A stretch of 18,070 nt of DNA from 2-02-FULL-62-14 sp035632555 (GCA_035632555.1 DASQGO010000080.1:1-18070); one strand, 5' to 3'. Shown: positions 1 to 6,747, counted from the stretch's first letter. Made by a program: numbers and translations. The notes: generated from the sequence alone by a model not told the origin.

Positions 1-675
1 GGCCGGCAGGAACTGCCGGATCCAGGCGCCGAAGCTCTGTGGATTGCGGCTTTGGATATAGACGACGCCGGGGCCTCGGAAACGGCAGACGAATCCCTCG
101 CCGGACGTGAAGCTGGAGATCCATCCGGCCGCGGCCCGTTCAATCTTGTAGGACGTGGGCGCCGTCCAAGCGACAAGGTGGCTGTTATCCACGATGTAGT
201 CTTCGTCCGGCTTCAGCTCCACCTTGTGAATTGCCCCGAAGCTGTTCAGAATCAACTGCCCCTCGCCGCTGATTTTGAGAATGAAGAACCCCTCGCCCAC
301 GAGCAGGCCGCGCGTGAAGCTTTGCGCCTGGCTCTCGATCACGATGTGTTCCGCTCCGGCGAGAAACCCGTCCTTTTGCACGAGATATTCGTGGACGCCG
401 TCCAATTCGATGATCACAATGTCGCCGGGCACCGTCGGCGCCAGCAGCGCTTCACCCGGCCCGCGCGTCGCCCGCAGGGTCTGGAAAAAGAAATGCTCGC
501 CGGTCAGCACCTTCCGCGACAGGGCTTTGAACAGACCGCCTTCCACTTTGCTTTCGACATCAATCGTCGGTGACATCGAGACCATGGCGCCCGACTCGGC
601 TTTCAGGCTTTCCCCTGCAGCCAACTGCGCCCGAACCATCGGAAAGGCGCCGGGATAGAGAATGACGCTCTTCAT
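1..675 (-). CDS. AIM24 / TIGR00266-family protein, C-terminus cut by window edge
   Basis: I translated this frame by hand; 225 codons are inside the window and the frame is open at base 1, so the C-terminus is missing, probably by only a few residues. The protein starts MKSVILYPGAFPMV. It carries the family pattern GESLKAESGAMVSMSP (about residues 21-36), then GEALLAPTVPGDIVIIEL and a repeated beta-strand pattern ending in GFVCRFRGPGVVYIQSRNP. AIM24/TIGR00266 proteins form a compact beta-sandwich; their bacterial role is unknown, and the name comes from a yeast mitochondrial biogenesis factor. No signal peptide or TM segment is seen, so it is probably cytoplasmic. The start is supported by AAAGGAG (685-691) nine bases upstream. 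It lies 50 bases downstream of the TPR protein on the same strand, so the two are probably co-transcribed. Confidence 0.85.
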   Translation of the reverse strand, partial: MKSVILYPGAFPMVRAQLAAGESLKAESGAMVSMSPTIDVESKVEGGLFKALSRKVLTGEHFFFQTLRATRGPGEALLAPTVPGDIVIIELDGVHEYLVQKDGFLAGAEHIVIESQAQSFTRGLLVGEGFFILKISGEGQLILNSFGAIHKVELKPDEDYIVDNSHLVAWTAPTSYKIERAAAGWISSFTSGEGFVCRFRGPGVVYIQSRNPQSFGAWIRQFLPA

Positions 676-725
676 CGAGACAGGCTCCTTTTGTATCTGC
701 GGTTGTTGACCGGCCGACGGCGGCG

Positions 726-3419
726 CTAGCGCGCCCGGCCTTTGGAAGCGTCTTTGGCAGGCTCCGTGAACGGCCAGGCGATGCTGACGTCGAGCTTGGG
801 GTCCCCATCATCGTCCTTGTGATTTTTCCCGATGCTGTAGATGACTCCGCGCGAGGGGTTCATCAGCATGGGCAGCTCCGTGAACGGATCCGTATATTTC
901 GATCCCGCTTCCGCGATCCGCGACGGGATGGCCTTGCGCGAGGCGCCGCGCAGAAGCGCGGCGACGCCGACGAGGCGCAGGCGGGCTTCGGTGTCGGCCA
1001 CCATCCCGACCTGCTGGTCCCAGGCGATGACAGACCGGCTGGGCATCAAATTGTCGAGGGGATTCGTCAGGTAGTCCATGACCGTCCTCGGCGGCGTTCT
1101 GGCAAACTCGTAGAGAAGCGGCGGCTTCGTGAGCGGCTGGTCCGACGCCTTGATCAGCGCTTCGAAATGGTCCGCATAGGCGTTCAAGGTCCGCTGCTTG
1201 GGGAGAGGCAGCCACGCCAACACCCGCACGAGGGGCGACGGATCTTTCACCGCGTCAAACAGCGCGTTGGTGGTGAACAGCTTGGTGTCCACGGCCAACG
1301 CGTTTTGCATGGACCAACGCAGGGATCGTTCAACCTGTTCGAGCGGCTTCGTCAGTCTGACGAGATCGGAGACCATGTCGGCGGCGACATCGGAACGACT
1401 GAACACGCCGGCCAGGAGTGTCAGGTCATCGTTGAAGAGCGCGAAGGCCAGTTGCTTCACGGGCAGCGTGCGGGCCTGGGCCAGCACCGTTCGCCAGGCC
1501 GTCAGGTCCTGTTCCAGCCTGTCAATTCCCTTCGTCAGTCCCTGCCCAAATCCTTCGGCCACATGCAGCCGGTGCGCCGTCAGGATGAGCGTGCAATTCG
1601 GCACGGCGAAAGTTCCGTACCCGCTGTCCTCGAAAGGCATCTCCAGCCATTGGCGATAGCGCTCCAGCAGGGCTGGATTGCCGGCGGTCCATCCCTGGAT
1701 GCGAGCCGCCTCTTTCTGAAATTGTCCGATCGGATCATGCCCCTGCCACCAGGTTTCGACGACCGACGTTTCATCCGGAAAACGCATCGGAGAGGCGGAG
1801 GCCTGGTCCCATGCGCATTGGATCGGCTGGACGCTCACGGATTTCTGCGTGCGCTCGTAGCCTTCGGCCATGGGATCGCGCCCCGCATCCGCGTCGAATC
1901 CGATGAGCAGGAGATAGGCATTTTTGCGCGGATTCTGCGAACTTGGCGGGGGCGAGCCGGAATAGTTTCGAAAGACGTCGGAGGCGCTCTTCTCAAGCAG
2001 AAGACATCCGACCCCCAACGCGCCGAACACGGCGGCGGCCAAGGCCGCTACAACCACAACCAGTGTGGCCATCGTTTTGACCGCTGCACCCAGCCCGCCG
2101 GTCCGGCGACTGGTGGCCGCCCGTCTGGGCAGCGGAGGTGCCGCGGCCCGGCTCTTGGCAGGAATCGGCGCTTGTTCGCTAAGAGCCGGCATGGACTCTC
2201 CGGATCCCTTGCGGCTATCCACAACGAGAAATCCGGCTCCCGTTCCAAGCGGCTTTTCAGACGGTGATGCTGCATTCGGAACCGGCGGGGCACTCTCCGG
2301 CTCGGGCGGCTGCCACGCTTTCCACGCGGTCTCCTGAGGCTGGGCTGCCGGCTCGGCCGCCACCGGTTCGGAAGTTGGCGCGGCGGCTTCCTCTGGCGGT
2401 TGCCAGGGTTTCCACTGCGGCGGCGCGGCAGGCGCCGCTTCGACGGGAGCTTCCGGTGCAGGCGGTGGCTCTGCGGCCACCGGAGGCGGGGCCGGCTCCG
2501 GCGCCGGCGATGAGTGCAGAAAACCAAACAGCGCCTTGGTCAACGACGGTTTCTCCTCCTGCGGCGGAGGCGGTGGAGGTGGCGGCGCCTCGCGTTTCGG
2601 CAACGGCGGCCGCTTTGGAATCGGCCTGGACAACAGATCCGTCAGATCATCCTCGACCATCGGCGGTGGTGGTGGAGACGGCGGAATCTCGCGTTTCGGC
2701 AACGGCGGCCGCGCAAGGTATTTTCCCGATGAGGCCAGCACATCCGTCACATCGTCATCCACCATGGGAATGTCTTCGGCAGCACGGGACGGAGGGGCCG
2801 GTTTTGGGCTGGCCGTCGCCACCGGCGGCGGAGGCGTTGAAGGCGCGACGGGCGACGACGCAACAGGAGAAGGCGGCGCACTTATTTTGAATGCCGTGTC
2901 GAGCGACGATGGGGCGGCGGCCGGTGACGATCGGCTGAATTTCGCCACATCATATTGCGCGAGCACCGGATTGTTCGGGGAGATGTGCTGAATCCTGGCG
3001 TACAAGTCGGCTGCATGGCCGGCTTCGGCGGGATCGGCATCCTCCATTAAAATCTGGAGCGCCTTCCCATATTCGTTGGCCGCCACCATGGCATTGTTGT
3101 TGTCCTCGCACGCGCGGCCCAGCAGTTCGAGAAACGGCACATAGCGCGGTCCGGCAGCCAGGTATTCCCGAAGCATCGACTCGGCCAGCCGGTAATCCCG
3201 CATCTGCATCGCTTCCTGCACGAGCGAGTCGTAGACGGCTTTGGCCGAGATGAGATTGCCCAGCTTTAAATTCAGGGAGGCGGACAGCCGCCGGTACTCG
3301 ACCTTGGCCGGATCGAGCGCCATCAGATCCTTGAGCACCTTGGATGCCTGGCCGTACTTACCCGCCTTGACCAGCTGGGTGGCTTCGACGTACAGCTCTT
3401 TTTTCTTATCGGCCGCCAT
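726..3419 (-). CDS. TPR / proline-rich / single-TM protein with conserved C-terminal domain of unknown function
   Basis: The protein has 897 aa. Residues 1-165 are helical TPR-like repeats (for example KYGQASKVLKDLMALDP, then NLISAKAVYDSL). Residues 166-440 are a disordered Pro/Ala-rich linker with an acidic-then-basic tandem repeat (221-287) and two WKxWQPPE copies (336-373). One TM helix lies at about 449-475, preceded by Arg residues (432-439). Residues 480-897 form a soluble domain that opens with NAYLLLIGFDADAG and ends with GVIYSIGKNHKDDDGDPKLD. By the positive-inside rule the TPR part is cytoplasmic and the C-terminal domain periplasmic. I recognise the C-terminal domain only as a conserved unknown. 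TPRs suggest protein binding; no catalytic motif is visible. A GAGG seven bases before the ATG fits the start. It is the first gene of a probable operon with the AIM24-like gene and is divergent from the ATPase at 3614. Confidence 0.8.
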   Translation of the reverse strand: MAADKKKELYVEATQLVKAGKYGQASKVLKDLMALDPAKVEYRRLSASLNLKLGNLISAKAVYDSLVQEAMQMRDYRLAESMLREYLAAGPRYVPFLELLGRACEDNNNAMVAANEYGKALQILMEDADPAEAGHAADLYARIQHISPNNPVLAQYDVAKFSRSSPAAAPSSLDTAFKISAPPSPVASSPVAPSTPPPPVATASPKPAPPSRAAEDIPMVDDDVTDVLASSGKYLARPPLPKREIPPSPPPPPMVEDDLTDLLSRPIPKRPPLPKREAPPPPPPPPQEEKPSLTKALFGFLHSSPAPEPAPPPVAAEPPPAPEAPVEAAPAAPPQWKPWQPPEEAAAPTSEPVAAEPAAQPQETAWKAWQPPEPESAPPVPNAASPSEKPLGTGAGFLVVDSRKGSGESMPALSEQAPIPAKSRAAAPPLPRRAATSRRTGGLGAAVKTMATLVVVVAALAAAVFGALGVGCLLLEKSASDVFRNYSGSPPPSSQNPRKNAYLLLIGFDADAGRDPMAEGYERTQKSVSVQPIQCAWDQASASPMRFPDETSVVETWWQGHDPIGQFQKEAARIQGWTAGNPALLERYRQWLEMPFEDSGYGTFAVPNCTLILTAHRLHVAEGFGQGLTKGIDRLEQDLTAWRTVLAQARTLPVKQLAFALFNDDLTLLAGVFSRSDVAADMVSDLVRLTKPLEQVERSLRWSMQNALAVDTKLFTTNALFDAVKDPSPLVRVLAWLPLPKQRTLNAYADHFEALIKASDQPLTKPPLLYEFARTPPRTVMDYLTNPLDNLMPSRSVIAWDQQVGMVADTEARLRLVGVAALLRGASRKAIPSRIAEAGSKYTDPFTELPMLMNPSRGVIYSIGKNHKDDDGDPKLDVSIAWPFTEPAKDASKGRAR
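2559..2759 (-). repeat. 99-bp (33-residue) tandem repeat in the Pro-rich linker
   Basis: There are two adjacent copies inside the TPR protein. Each reads as an acidic segment (DDDVTDVL or EDDLTDLL), a basic segment ending in PPLPKRE, then a polyproline run. PPLPKRE recurs at residues 238-244 and 271-277, a period of 33. At DNA level a 25-base identical core is present at 2589-2613 and again at 2688-2712, a period of 99. This indicates a fairly recent in-frame duplication. Confidence 0.85.
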
Positions 3420-3500
3420 CAGACTGCCTCAGTGCGGTGCGCTCCGGCTGTCATTAGGACGTTTTGGCCGGGTGAGATTAGCATACCCGGGCCTGGCGAT

Positions 3501-3529
3501 GGTATACTGCCCGCCGGTCATCAGGGCAA
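3501..3529 (-). promoter_or_regulatory. Candidate sigma70-type promoter for the TPR/AIM24 operon
   Basis: On the minus strand, a -35-like TTGCCC (3524-3529) is separated by 17 bases from a -10-like TATACC (3501-3506). Transcription would start near 3494 and give a leader of about 75 bases before the ATG at 3419. The same bases read on the plus strand contain TATACT (3503-3508), a good -10 for the divergent ATPase gene. No convincing -35 accompanies it; the best is TTAGCA at 3478-3483 with a long 19-base spacer. Confidence 0.4.
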
Positions 3530-3613
3530 GGAAATCCGCTTTCCGTCTGTGGGTCAATTCCGGCGAGTCGTACCGCAATTCATGTTCGTCGTGCGGGTGA
3601 TCGGTGGAACACC

Positions 3614-5068
3614 ATGATGCCAAGCTTCACCGCACCGGATGTCGGCATGCTGGGCCGTGAATGGTGGCACCGCTGCCATCCGCAGATCTTCCAGGCGCTG
3701 GCCATCAGCACCCTGTTCGGTCTCCTGGTTGGGGGCGGGCTTACCGTCAAGCAGGTCTCGCTGGATACCCTGACATTATGGAGCAAGTACCAGATTGGAC
3801 GAGGGGCGGCAGGGCTGGGTTTGTCATCCCTGCGGCTGAGCTGGCCGGGCGAACGGGGCGAAACGCGGACGACTGTCGGTGAATTGTTGCAGACGCCCGG
3901 ACTCGATGCGTGGGCTGAGGCGGTTTCGTGGAAAATCGGTGGCGCCGGCGTCACAGCTCTGCTCAGCGGGCTCCTGGCCTTCATAGCCACGCTGTTCTGG
4001 AGCACAACGAGAGTCGCGCCTGATCGTCCCTCCACTGATGCACCGGAGCCAGTTGTGACCATACCCGACCCCTCTCCTCCGCTCGAGGTTGAAGAGCCGC
4101 TCCCAGCCATCCTTCCTCAACCTCCGACGCTACCCGTGGAGCTTCCGCATCTGTCGAAACAGAGCGAGTCTCCACCTCCGAACAATCCTCCGCCGGCTGC
4201 ACGCCCTTCGACCACGCCACCCGACCTCTCTCCCGCGCCGAACGGCAAGCCCTGCGTGTCCTACGAATTCTATTGGGGGTTCTCGGAATTGCCGTTTGAG
4301 AACGTCCCTGACCCTAAGTTCTATTTCCCCACCGCCATACACGAAGAGGCACTCCACCGTCTGCTCTACGGCGTACAGACCAGAAAGGGCGCCTTAATGC
4401 TCACCGGCGAAATAGGCTGCGGCAAAACCCTGCTCAGCCGTGAATTGAGCCTACACCTGGCCGGCCAACAATACGATGTGGCTGTGATCGCCAATCCCAG
4501 CTTCGGAGTGGAGGATTTTCTGACGGAAGTTTTGTATCAATTCGGCATCGAACCAACCAAGACGAAGGTGAAACTGCTGCATCTGCTGAATGAGCGCCTG
4601 ATGGACAACTTTAAGCGAGGGAAGCAGACCGTCGTGGTCATTGATGAGGCCCAAACCATTCAGGACGATCAGGTTTTCGAAGAACTCCGGTTGCTGCTCA
4701 ACTTTCAGCTAAACGATCGCTTCCTGCTGACCCTAGTGTTGTTAGGACAGCCGGAACTCAATGAACGCGTGATGAAATTGAAGCAATTCGCCCAGCGGAT
4801 TTCGATCAAGTACCACCTGAGCTACTTTTCTGGGCAACAAACCTCTGAGTACATTCTATTCCGCTTGAAAGCTGCCAAGTGCACAAAGGAGATCTTCTCT
4901 GAGGAAGCGCTCGGCATGATCTTCAAGCAGAGCGGGGGAGTCCCCAGAAACATCAACACCATCTGCGATCTCTGTCTGCTGATCGGCTATATGGATCGTG
5001 CGGCCAGCGTCGACCGTAAGATCGTGGAACGCGCCGCCGCCGAGCGGGGCCAACTCGGCTTATTCTAG
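3614..5068 (+). CDS. Membrane-anchored ExeA/GspA-type AAA ATPase
   Basis: The protein has 484 aa. Residues 218-484 are an ExeA/GspA/MshM-type ATPase: the entry motif FYWGFSELPFENVPDPKFYF, Walker A GEIGCGKT (265-272), Walker B VVVIDEAQ (340-347), LLGQPEL (376-382) and a sensor-2-like GVPRNIN (442-448). Such ATPases energise assembly or placement of secretion, pilus or exopolysaccharide machinery; related ones occur beside PEP-CTERM systems. Unusually, the ATPase is at the C-terminus. It is preceded by two TM helices (about 24-45 and 109-128) flanking a loop of about 65 residues, and then a Pro-rich linker (134-212). The ATPase would face the cytoplasm. The start has only a weak Shine-Dalgarno (GGTGGA), and an adjacent second ATG is equally possible. 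It stands alone and divergent from the TPR protein, which also has a TM segment and a Pro-rich linker, so a functional link is possible but unproven. Confidence 0.85.
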   Translation: MMPSFTAPDVGMLGREWWHRCHPQIFQALAISTLFGLLVGGGLTVKQVSLDTLTLWSKYQIGRGAAGLGLSSLRLSWPGERGETRTTVGELLQTPGLDAWAEAVSWKIGGAGVTALLSGLLAFIATLFWSTTRVAPDRPSTDAPEPVVTIPDPSPPLEVEEPLPAILPQPPTLPVELPHLSKQSESPPPNNPPPAARPSTTPPDLSPAPNGKPCVSYEFYWGFSELPFENVPDPKFYFPTAIHEEALHRLLYGVQTRKGALMLTGEIGCGKTLLSRELSLHLAGQQYDVAVIANPSFGVEDFLTEVLYQFGIEPTKTKVKLLHLLNERLMDNFKRGKQTVVVIDEAQTIQDDQVFEELRLLLNFQLNDRFLLTLVLLGQPELNERVMKLKQFAQRISIKYHLSYFSGQQTSEYILFRLKAAKCTKEIFSEEALGMIFKQSGGVPRNINTICDLCLLIGYMDRAASVDRKIVERAAAERGQLGLF

Positions 5069-5152
5069 CCACCGACCAGCCATCAGTTGAACCAATTGGC
5101 CCATGTACCGTTATATCGTGAGTGAGGCCATCGGAGAAAATACCTCAGGACT

Positions 5153-5788
5153 TCATCTCTTCCGCCGCGCGATCAGATTCAGCCAGCGGCCCTTCCGCTC
5201 GCGGCCCGTCACCGCTTCAAGAGAAACAACCTCCCAACCGGAAAGGCGCACCGCCTGTTCCAATTCCGCTTTGCGCCACCGCGCGAAATAGCGTCCGGGA
5301 ATCCATCCCTTGCGCAAGACGCCGGCCTGGCGGCCCTGCGCAATGGTGGCCGACAACAAGCCGCCTGTCGGGACCAGGTCGCGGAGCGCACGGAGCAGTC
5401 GCTTTGCCGCAGGCTTGGGAAGGTGAATGAGCGAGGCGGCAGCCCAAATCGCACCGAATGATCCGGGCCGGAATGGATGAGAACGCATGTCGCCGTGGAC
5501 GAGCGGCACGCGGCCGCTGCGCCGGCGGGCGAACTGCAGTAACGGCCACGCGCGGTCAATGCCAACGACATGATGCCGACGGGCATGGAGAAACCGTGCG
5601 TCCTGACCGGCGCCGCACCCGAGATCCAGAATGGCCGCGCGGGGTCCCGTCAGGAGGAGCAGCTCGTAGAGCAGCGCCGGACGCCGGTATGAACGTCTGC
5701 CCCACCGATGGATGAATGCGTCGGCCTGTGCGGCATAGACGGCCACCGTCCGCGCAACAACATCTGCGGGACGGCGGTGTGCGTTCAC
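5153..5788 (-). CDS. Class I SAM-dependent methyltransferase, GTG start
   Basis: With the GTG start at 5786-5788 the protein has 211 aa, beginning VNAHRRPADVVARTVAVYAA. Motif I is ILDLGCGAGQD (residues 53-63). The acidic end of strand beta-2 is GIDRA (76-80). VHGDM (97-101) and IWAAASLIHLP (114-124) match motifs II-IV of the UbiE/Tam-like Rossmann methyltransferases. The substrate cannot be told. The frame stays open upstream to an ATG at 5881, but those 31 codons are an out-of-frame reading of a SlyD-type C-terminus, so I reject that start. The GTG overlaps the SlyD-frame stop as GTGA, a normal sign of translational coupling. The gene is last in the RRM - slyD' - methyltransferase series and convergent with the ATPase gene; the 84 bases between them contain no clear terminator. 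Confidence 0.8.
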   Translation of the reverse strand: MNAHRRPADVVARTVAVYAAQADAFIHRWGRRSYRRPALLYELLLLTGPRAAILDLGCGAGQDARFLHARRHHVVGIDRAWPLLQFARRRSGRVPLVHGDMRSHPFRPGSFGAIWAAASLIHLPKPAAKRLLRALRDLVPTGGLLSATIAQGRQAGVLRKGWIPGRYFARWRKAELEQAVRLSGWEVVSLEAVTGRERKGRWLNLIARRKR

Positions 5789-5929
5789 GGCTTGGCGGGC
5801 GCCCGCTCGATTTTCAGGATTTTTACGTCGAACACCAGATTTTTTTCCGGCGAGCGGATGGTTGATGTCGAGGACAACCATCCGCGATGGCAGCCCCGTC
5901 TTCCAGAACCGAAACGCTACCAGCGCTCC
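5785..5929 (-). pseudogene. 3' remnant of a SlyD-type FKBP peptidyl-prolyl isomerase, frameshifted
   Basis: Reading the minus strand gives GALVAFRFWKTGLPSR, then MVVLDINHPLAGK. After removing one base from the A7 run (5840-5846), it continues NLVFDVKILKIERAPAKP and stops at TGA (5785-5787). NHPLAGKxLxFxVxV is the signature C-terminus of SlyD/FKBP prolyl isomerases. Only about 48 codons are present. Upstream, the same frame runs into the RRM coding sequence and gives nothing FKBP-like, so the first two-thirds of the gene, including most of the isomerase core, is missing. The remnant overlaps the last bases of the RRM gene (stop at 5917). It is therefore 5'-truncated and also carries a +1-base homopolymer change, which could be a real lesion or a sequencing error. 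Confidence is high for the homology and lower for the exact 5' boundary. Confidence 0.75.
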
Positions 5930-6201
5930 CGCTGGCCGCCGCCCGAACGGGGCTCCTGGGGACGAGCCTCGTTCACTGTCAAAGTCCGGCCGCCTAACTG
6001 CGTGGCATGGAGTGCGGCGATCGCCTTTTGCGCTTCGTCGGCCGTTGCCATTTCGACGAACCCGAAGCCGCGCGACTTGCCCGTGAACTTGTCCGTAATG
6101 ATCCGTGCCGACTGCACCGCGCCATGCGTGGCAAATAGATCGCTCAATTCCTGTTCGGTGGTTGAATAGGGCAACCCGCCCACATAAATTTTAGAACCCA
6201 T
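5917..6201 (-). CDS. RNA-recognition-motif (RRM) RNA-binding protein
   Basis: The protein has 94 aa, starting MGSKIYVGGLPYSTTEQEL. RNP2 is IYVGGL (residues 5-10) and RNP1 is RGFGFVEM (44-51). The last RNP1 position is Met instead of the usual Phe/Tyr. The domain ends with LGGRTLTVNEARPQ and a short Gly/Arg tail (RSGGGQRERW). This matches the single-RRM Rbp proteins of bacteria, which bind single-stranded RNA and are often cold- or stress-induced. The start is decided by a perfect AAGGAGG (6209-6215) seven bases upstream; a longer in-frame reading from 6312 has no such site and no RRM content. It is the first gene of the minus-strand series with the slyD remnant and methyltransferase. Confidence 0.93.
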   Translation of the reverse strand: MGSKIYVGGLPYSTTEQELSDLFATHGAVQSARIITDKFTGKSRGFGFVEMATADEAQKAIAALHATQLGGRTLTVNEARPQEPRSGGGQRERW

Positions 6202-6474
6202 GCGGGGTCCTCCTTGGATAAGAATGATGTCTTGGGCTCGAGAACGACACGATGAAAGGAGGAAATCGGCCGAAGGCACACTCGCGAAGCGACCTGGTCT
6301 GACTTCCGTCAATTCCCGGGCACAACGACACGATCAACAGGGCCTTGCGTTCTGATCCGCCTCGCCACCAGGCCCCCGGCGACGAAGTGACGGAACCGTA
6401 GCATGAGCTTTTCGGGAATGCAAGGCGCCTCCCCGTCAGGATAATCACGGGTTTCGAGTCAAAAGCTATCGCGC
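6202..6474. other. Non-coding stretch: RRM leader and divergent intergenic region
   Basis: No supportable gene lies between the RRM start and the regulatory box at 6475. The stretch holds the RRM ribosome-binding site (6209-6215) and would form most of a leader of about 280 bases if the RRM promoter is where I place it. An 11-base sequence, AACGACACGAT, occurs at 6243-6253 and 6324-6334. Its last eight bases recur at 6567-6574. I can assign no function to this repeat. Confidence 0.5.
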
Positions 6475-6494
6475 TTTTTACGGATTCTTTATAC
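6475..6494 (+). promoter_or_regulatory. Candidate KdpE-binding box upstream of small ORF/porin
   Basis: The bases read TTTTTAC GGAT TC TTTAT A C: two half-sites, TTTACG (6477-6482) and TTTATA (6488-6493), in direct repeat with a 5-base gap, an 11-bp period. The box before kdp at 7982-8001 has the same layout and 15 of 20 identical bases. The E. coli KdpE operator, as I recall it, also has TTTATA and TTTACA half-sites 5 bp apart, in the other order. The box ends 14 bases before a TTGACA, which places it roughly -71 to -52 relative to the inferred start, typical for an activator. Confidence 0.5.
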
Positions 6495-6515
6495 TGCCTC
6501 TCACCCATTTGACAC
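6487..6515 (-). promoter_or_regulatory. Possible promoter for the RRM gene, overlapping the KdpE-like box
   Basis: On the minus strand, GTGTCA (6510-6515) and TATAAA (6488-6493) are spaced by 16 bases. The -10 matches five of six consensus positions and the -35 four of six. It would give a leader of about 280 bases for the RRM gene. Its -10 is the complement of the TTTATA half-site in the KdpE-like box, so a regulator bound there could block RRM transcription. Confidence 0.28.
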
Positions 6516-6537
6516 CGTTTTGATACAGCCCTGTGTA
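6509..6537 (+). promoter_or_regulatory. Possible promoter for small ORF/porin
   Basis: A perfect -35 TTGACA (6509-6514) is followed after 17 bases by TGTGTA (6532-6537), a poor -10. A poor -10 is common in activator-dependent promoters. Transcription would start near 6545, about 75 bases before the small ORF at 6620. Confidence 0.35.
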
Positions 6538-6619
6538 CAGTCATGAGCAACAACGGACGAGAAGAGGACACGATCATCGACTATTCGGAACGCACCGCCA
6601 AGAGAAAAAGGAAAAGATC

Positions 6620-6747
6620 ATGCTGGTGCTCATCTGATAGTACTGGTGTCGTGGGTGGTATGGGTTCTGGAATTACTTTTTAAAAGACTGCAAGGGAACG
6701 CTAGCGTCGTCCCAGCGGACGCCGAATCGATGCGCGAGAACAAATGA
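6620..6747 (+). pseudogene. Small single-TM protein with a one-base frameshift, coupled to the porin
   Basis: An ATG at 6620, with AAAGGAAAAG just upstream as ribosome-binding site, reads MLVLI and then hits TGA. Restoring one base after the fifth codon moves translation to the frame LIVLVSWVVWVLELLF, then KRLQGNASVVPADAESMRENK and TGA at 6745-6747. That gives about 42 residues: one N-terminal TM helix and a polar tail. The stop overlaps the porin's upstream ATG as ATGA (6744-6747), the usual arrangement of a translated upstream gene. No slippery heptamer is seen, so a deletion or sequencing error is likelier than programmed frameshifting. A GTG at 6646 could alternatively start a shorter, undamaged peptide. 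I do not recognise the family. Confidence 0.45.

Noticed and set aside
819..2267. Long plus-strand reading frame opposite the TPR protein
   Set aside because: It is antisense to a coherent TPR/TM protein. Its translation is Arg/Gln/His-rich with no domain and is explained by high GC and codon bias on the other strand.
5069..5152. Terminator between the convergent ATPase and methyltransferase genes
   Set aside because: Only a 5-bp stem (TGAGG/CCTCA) with a long loop and no U-run on either strand.
5840..5846. Programmed frameshifting at the A7 run of the SlyD remnant
   Set aside because: A7 runs can slip, but the upstream two-thirds of slyD is missing, so there is no functional product to make. 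Decay or sequencing error is simpler.
6191..6577. 128-codon minus-strand frame covering the RRM start and the intergenic region
   Set aside because: It overlaps the RRM ribosome-binding site, the KdpE-like box and promoters, and its translation has no domain character.
6543..6683. 46-codon plus-strand ORF starting MSNNGREEDT upstream of the porin
   Set aside because: It has no ribosome-binding site and a Lys/Arg then Ser/Gly-rich tail. The overlapping hydrophobic frame, coupled to the porin start, is the better explanation.
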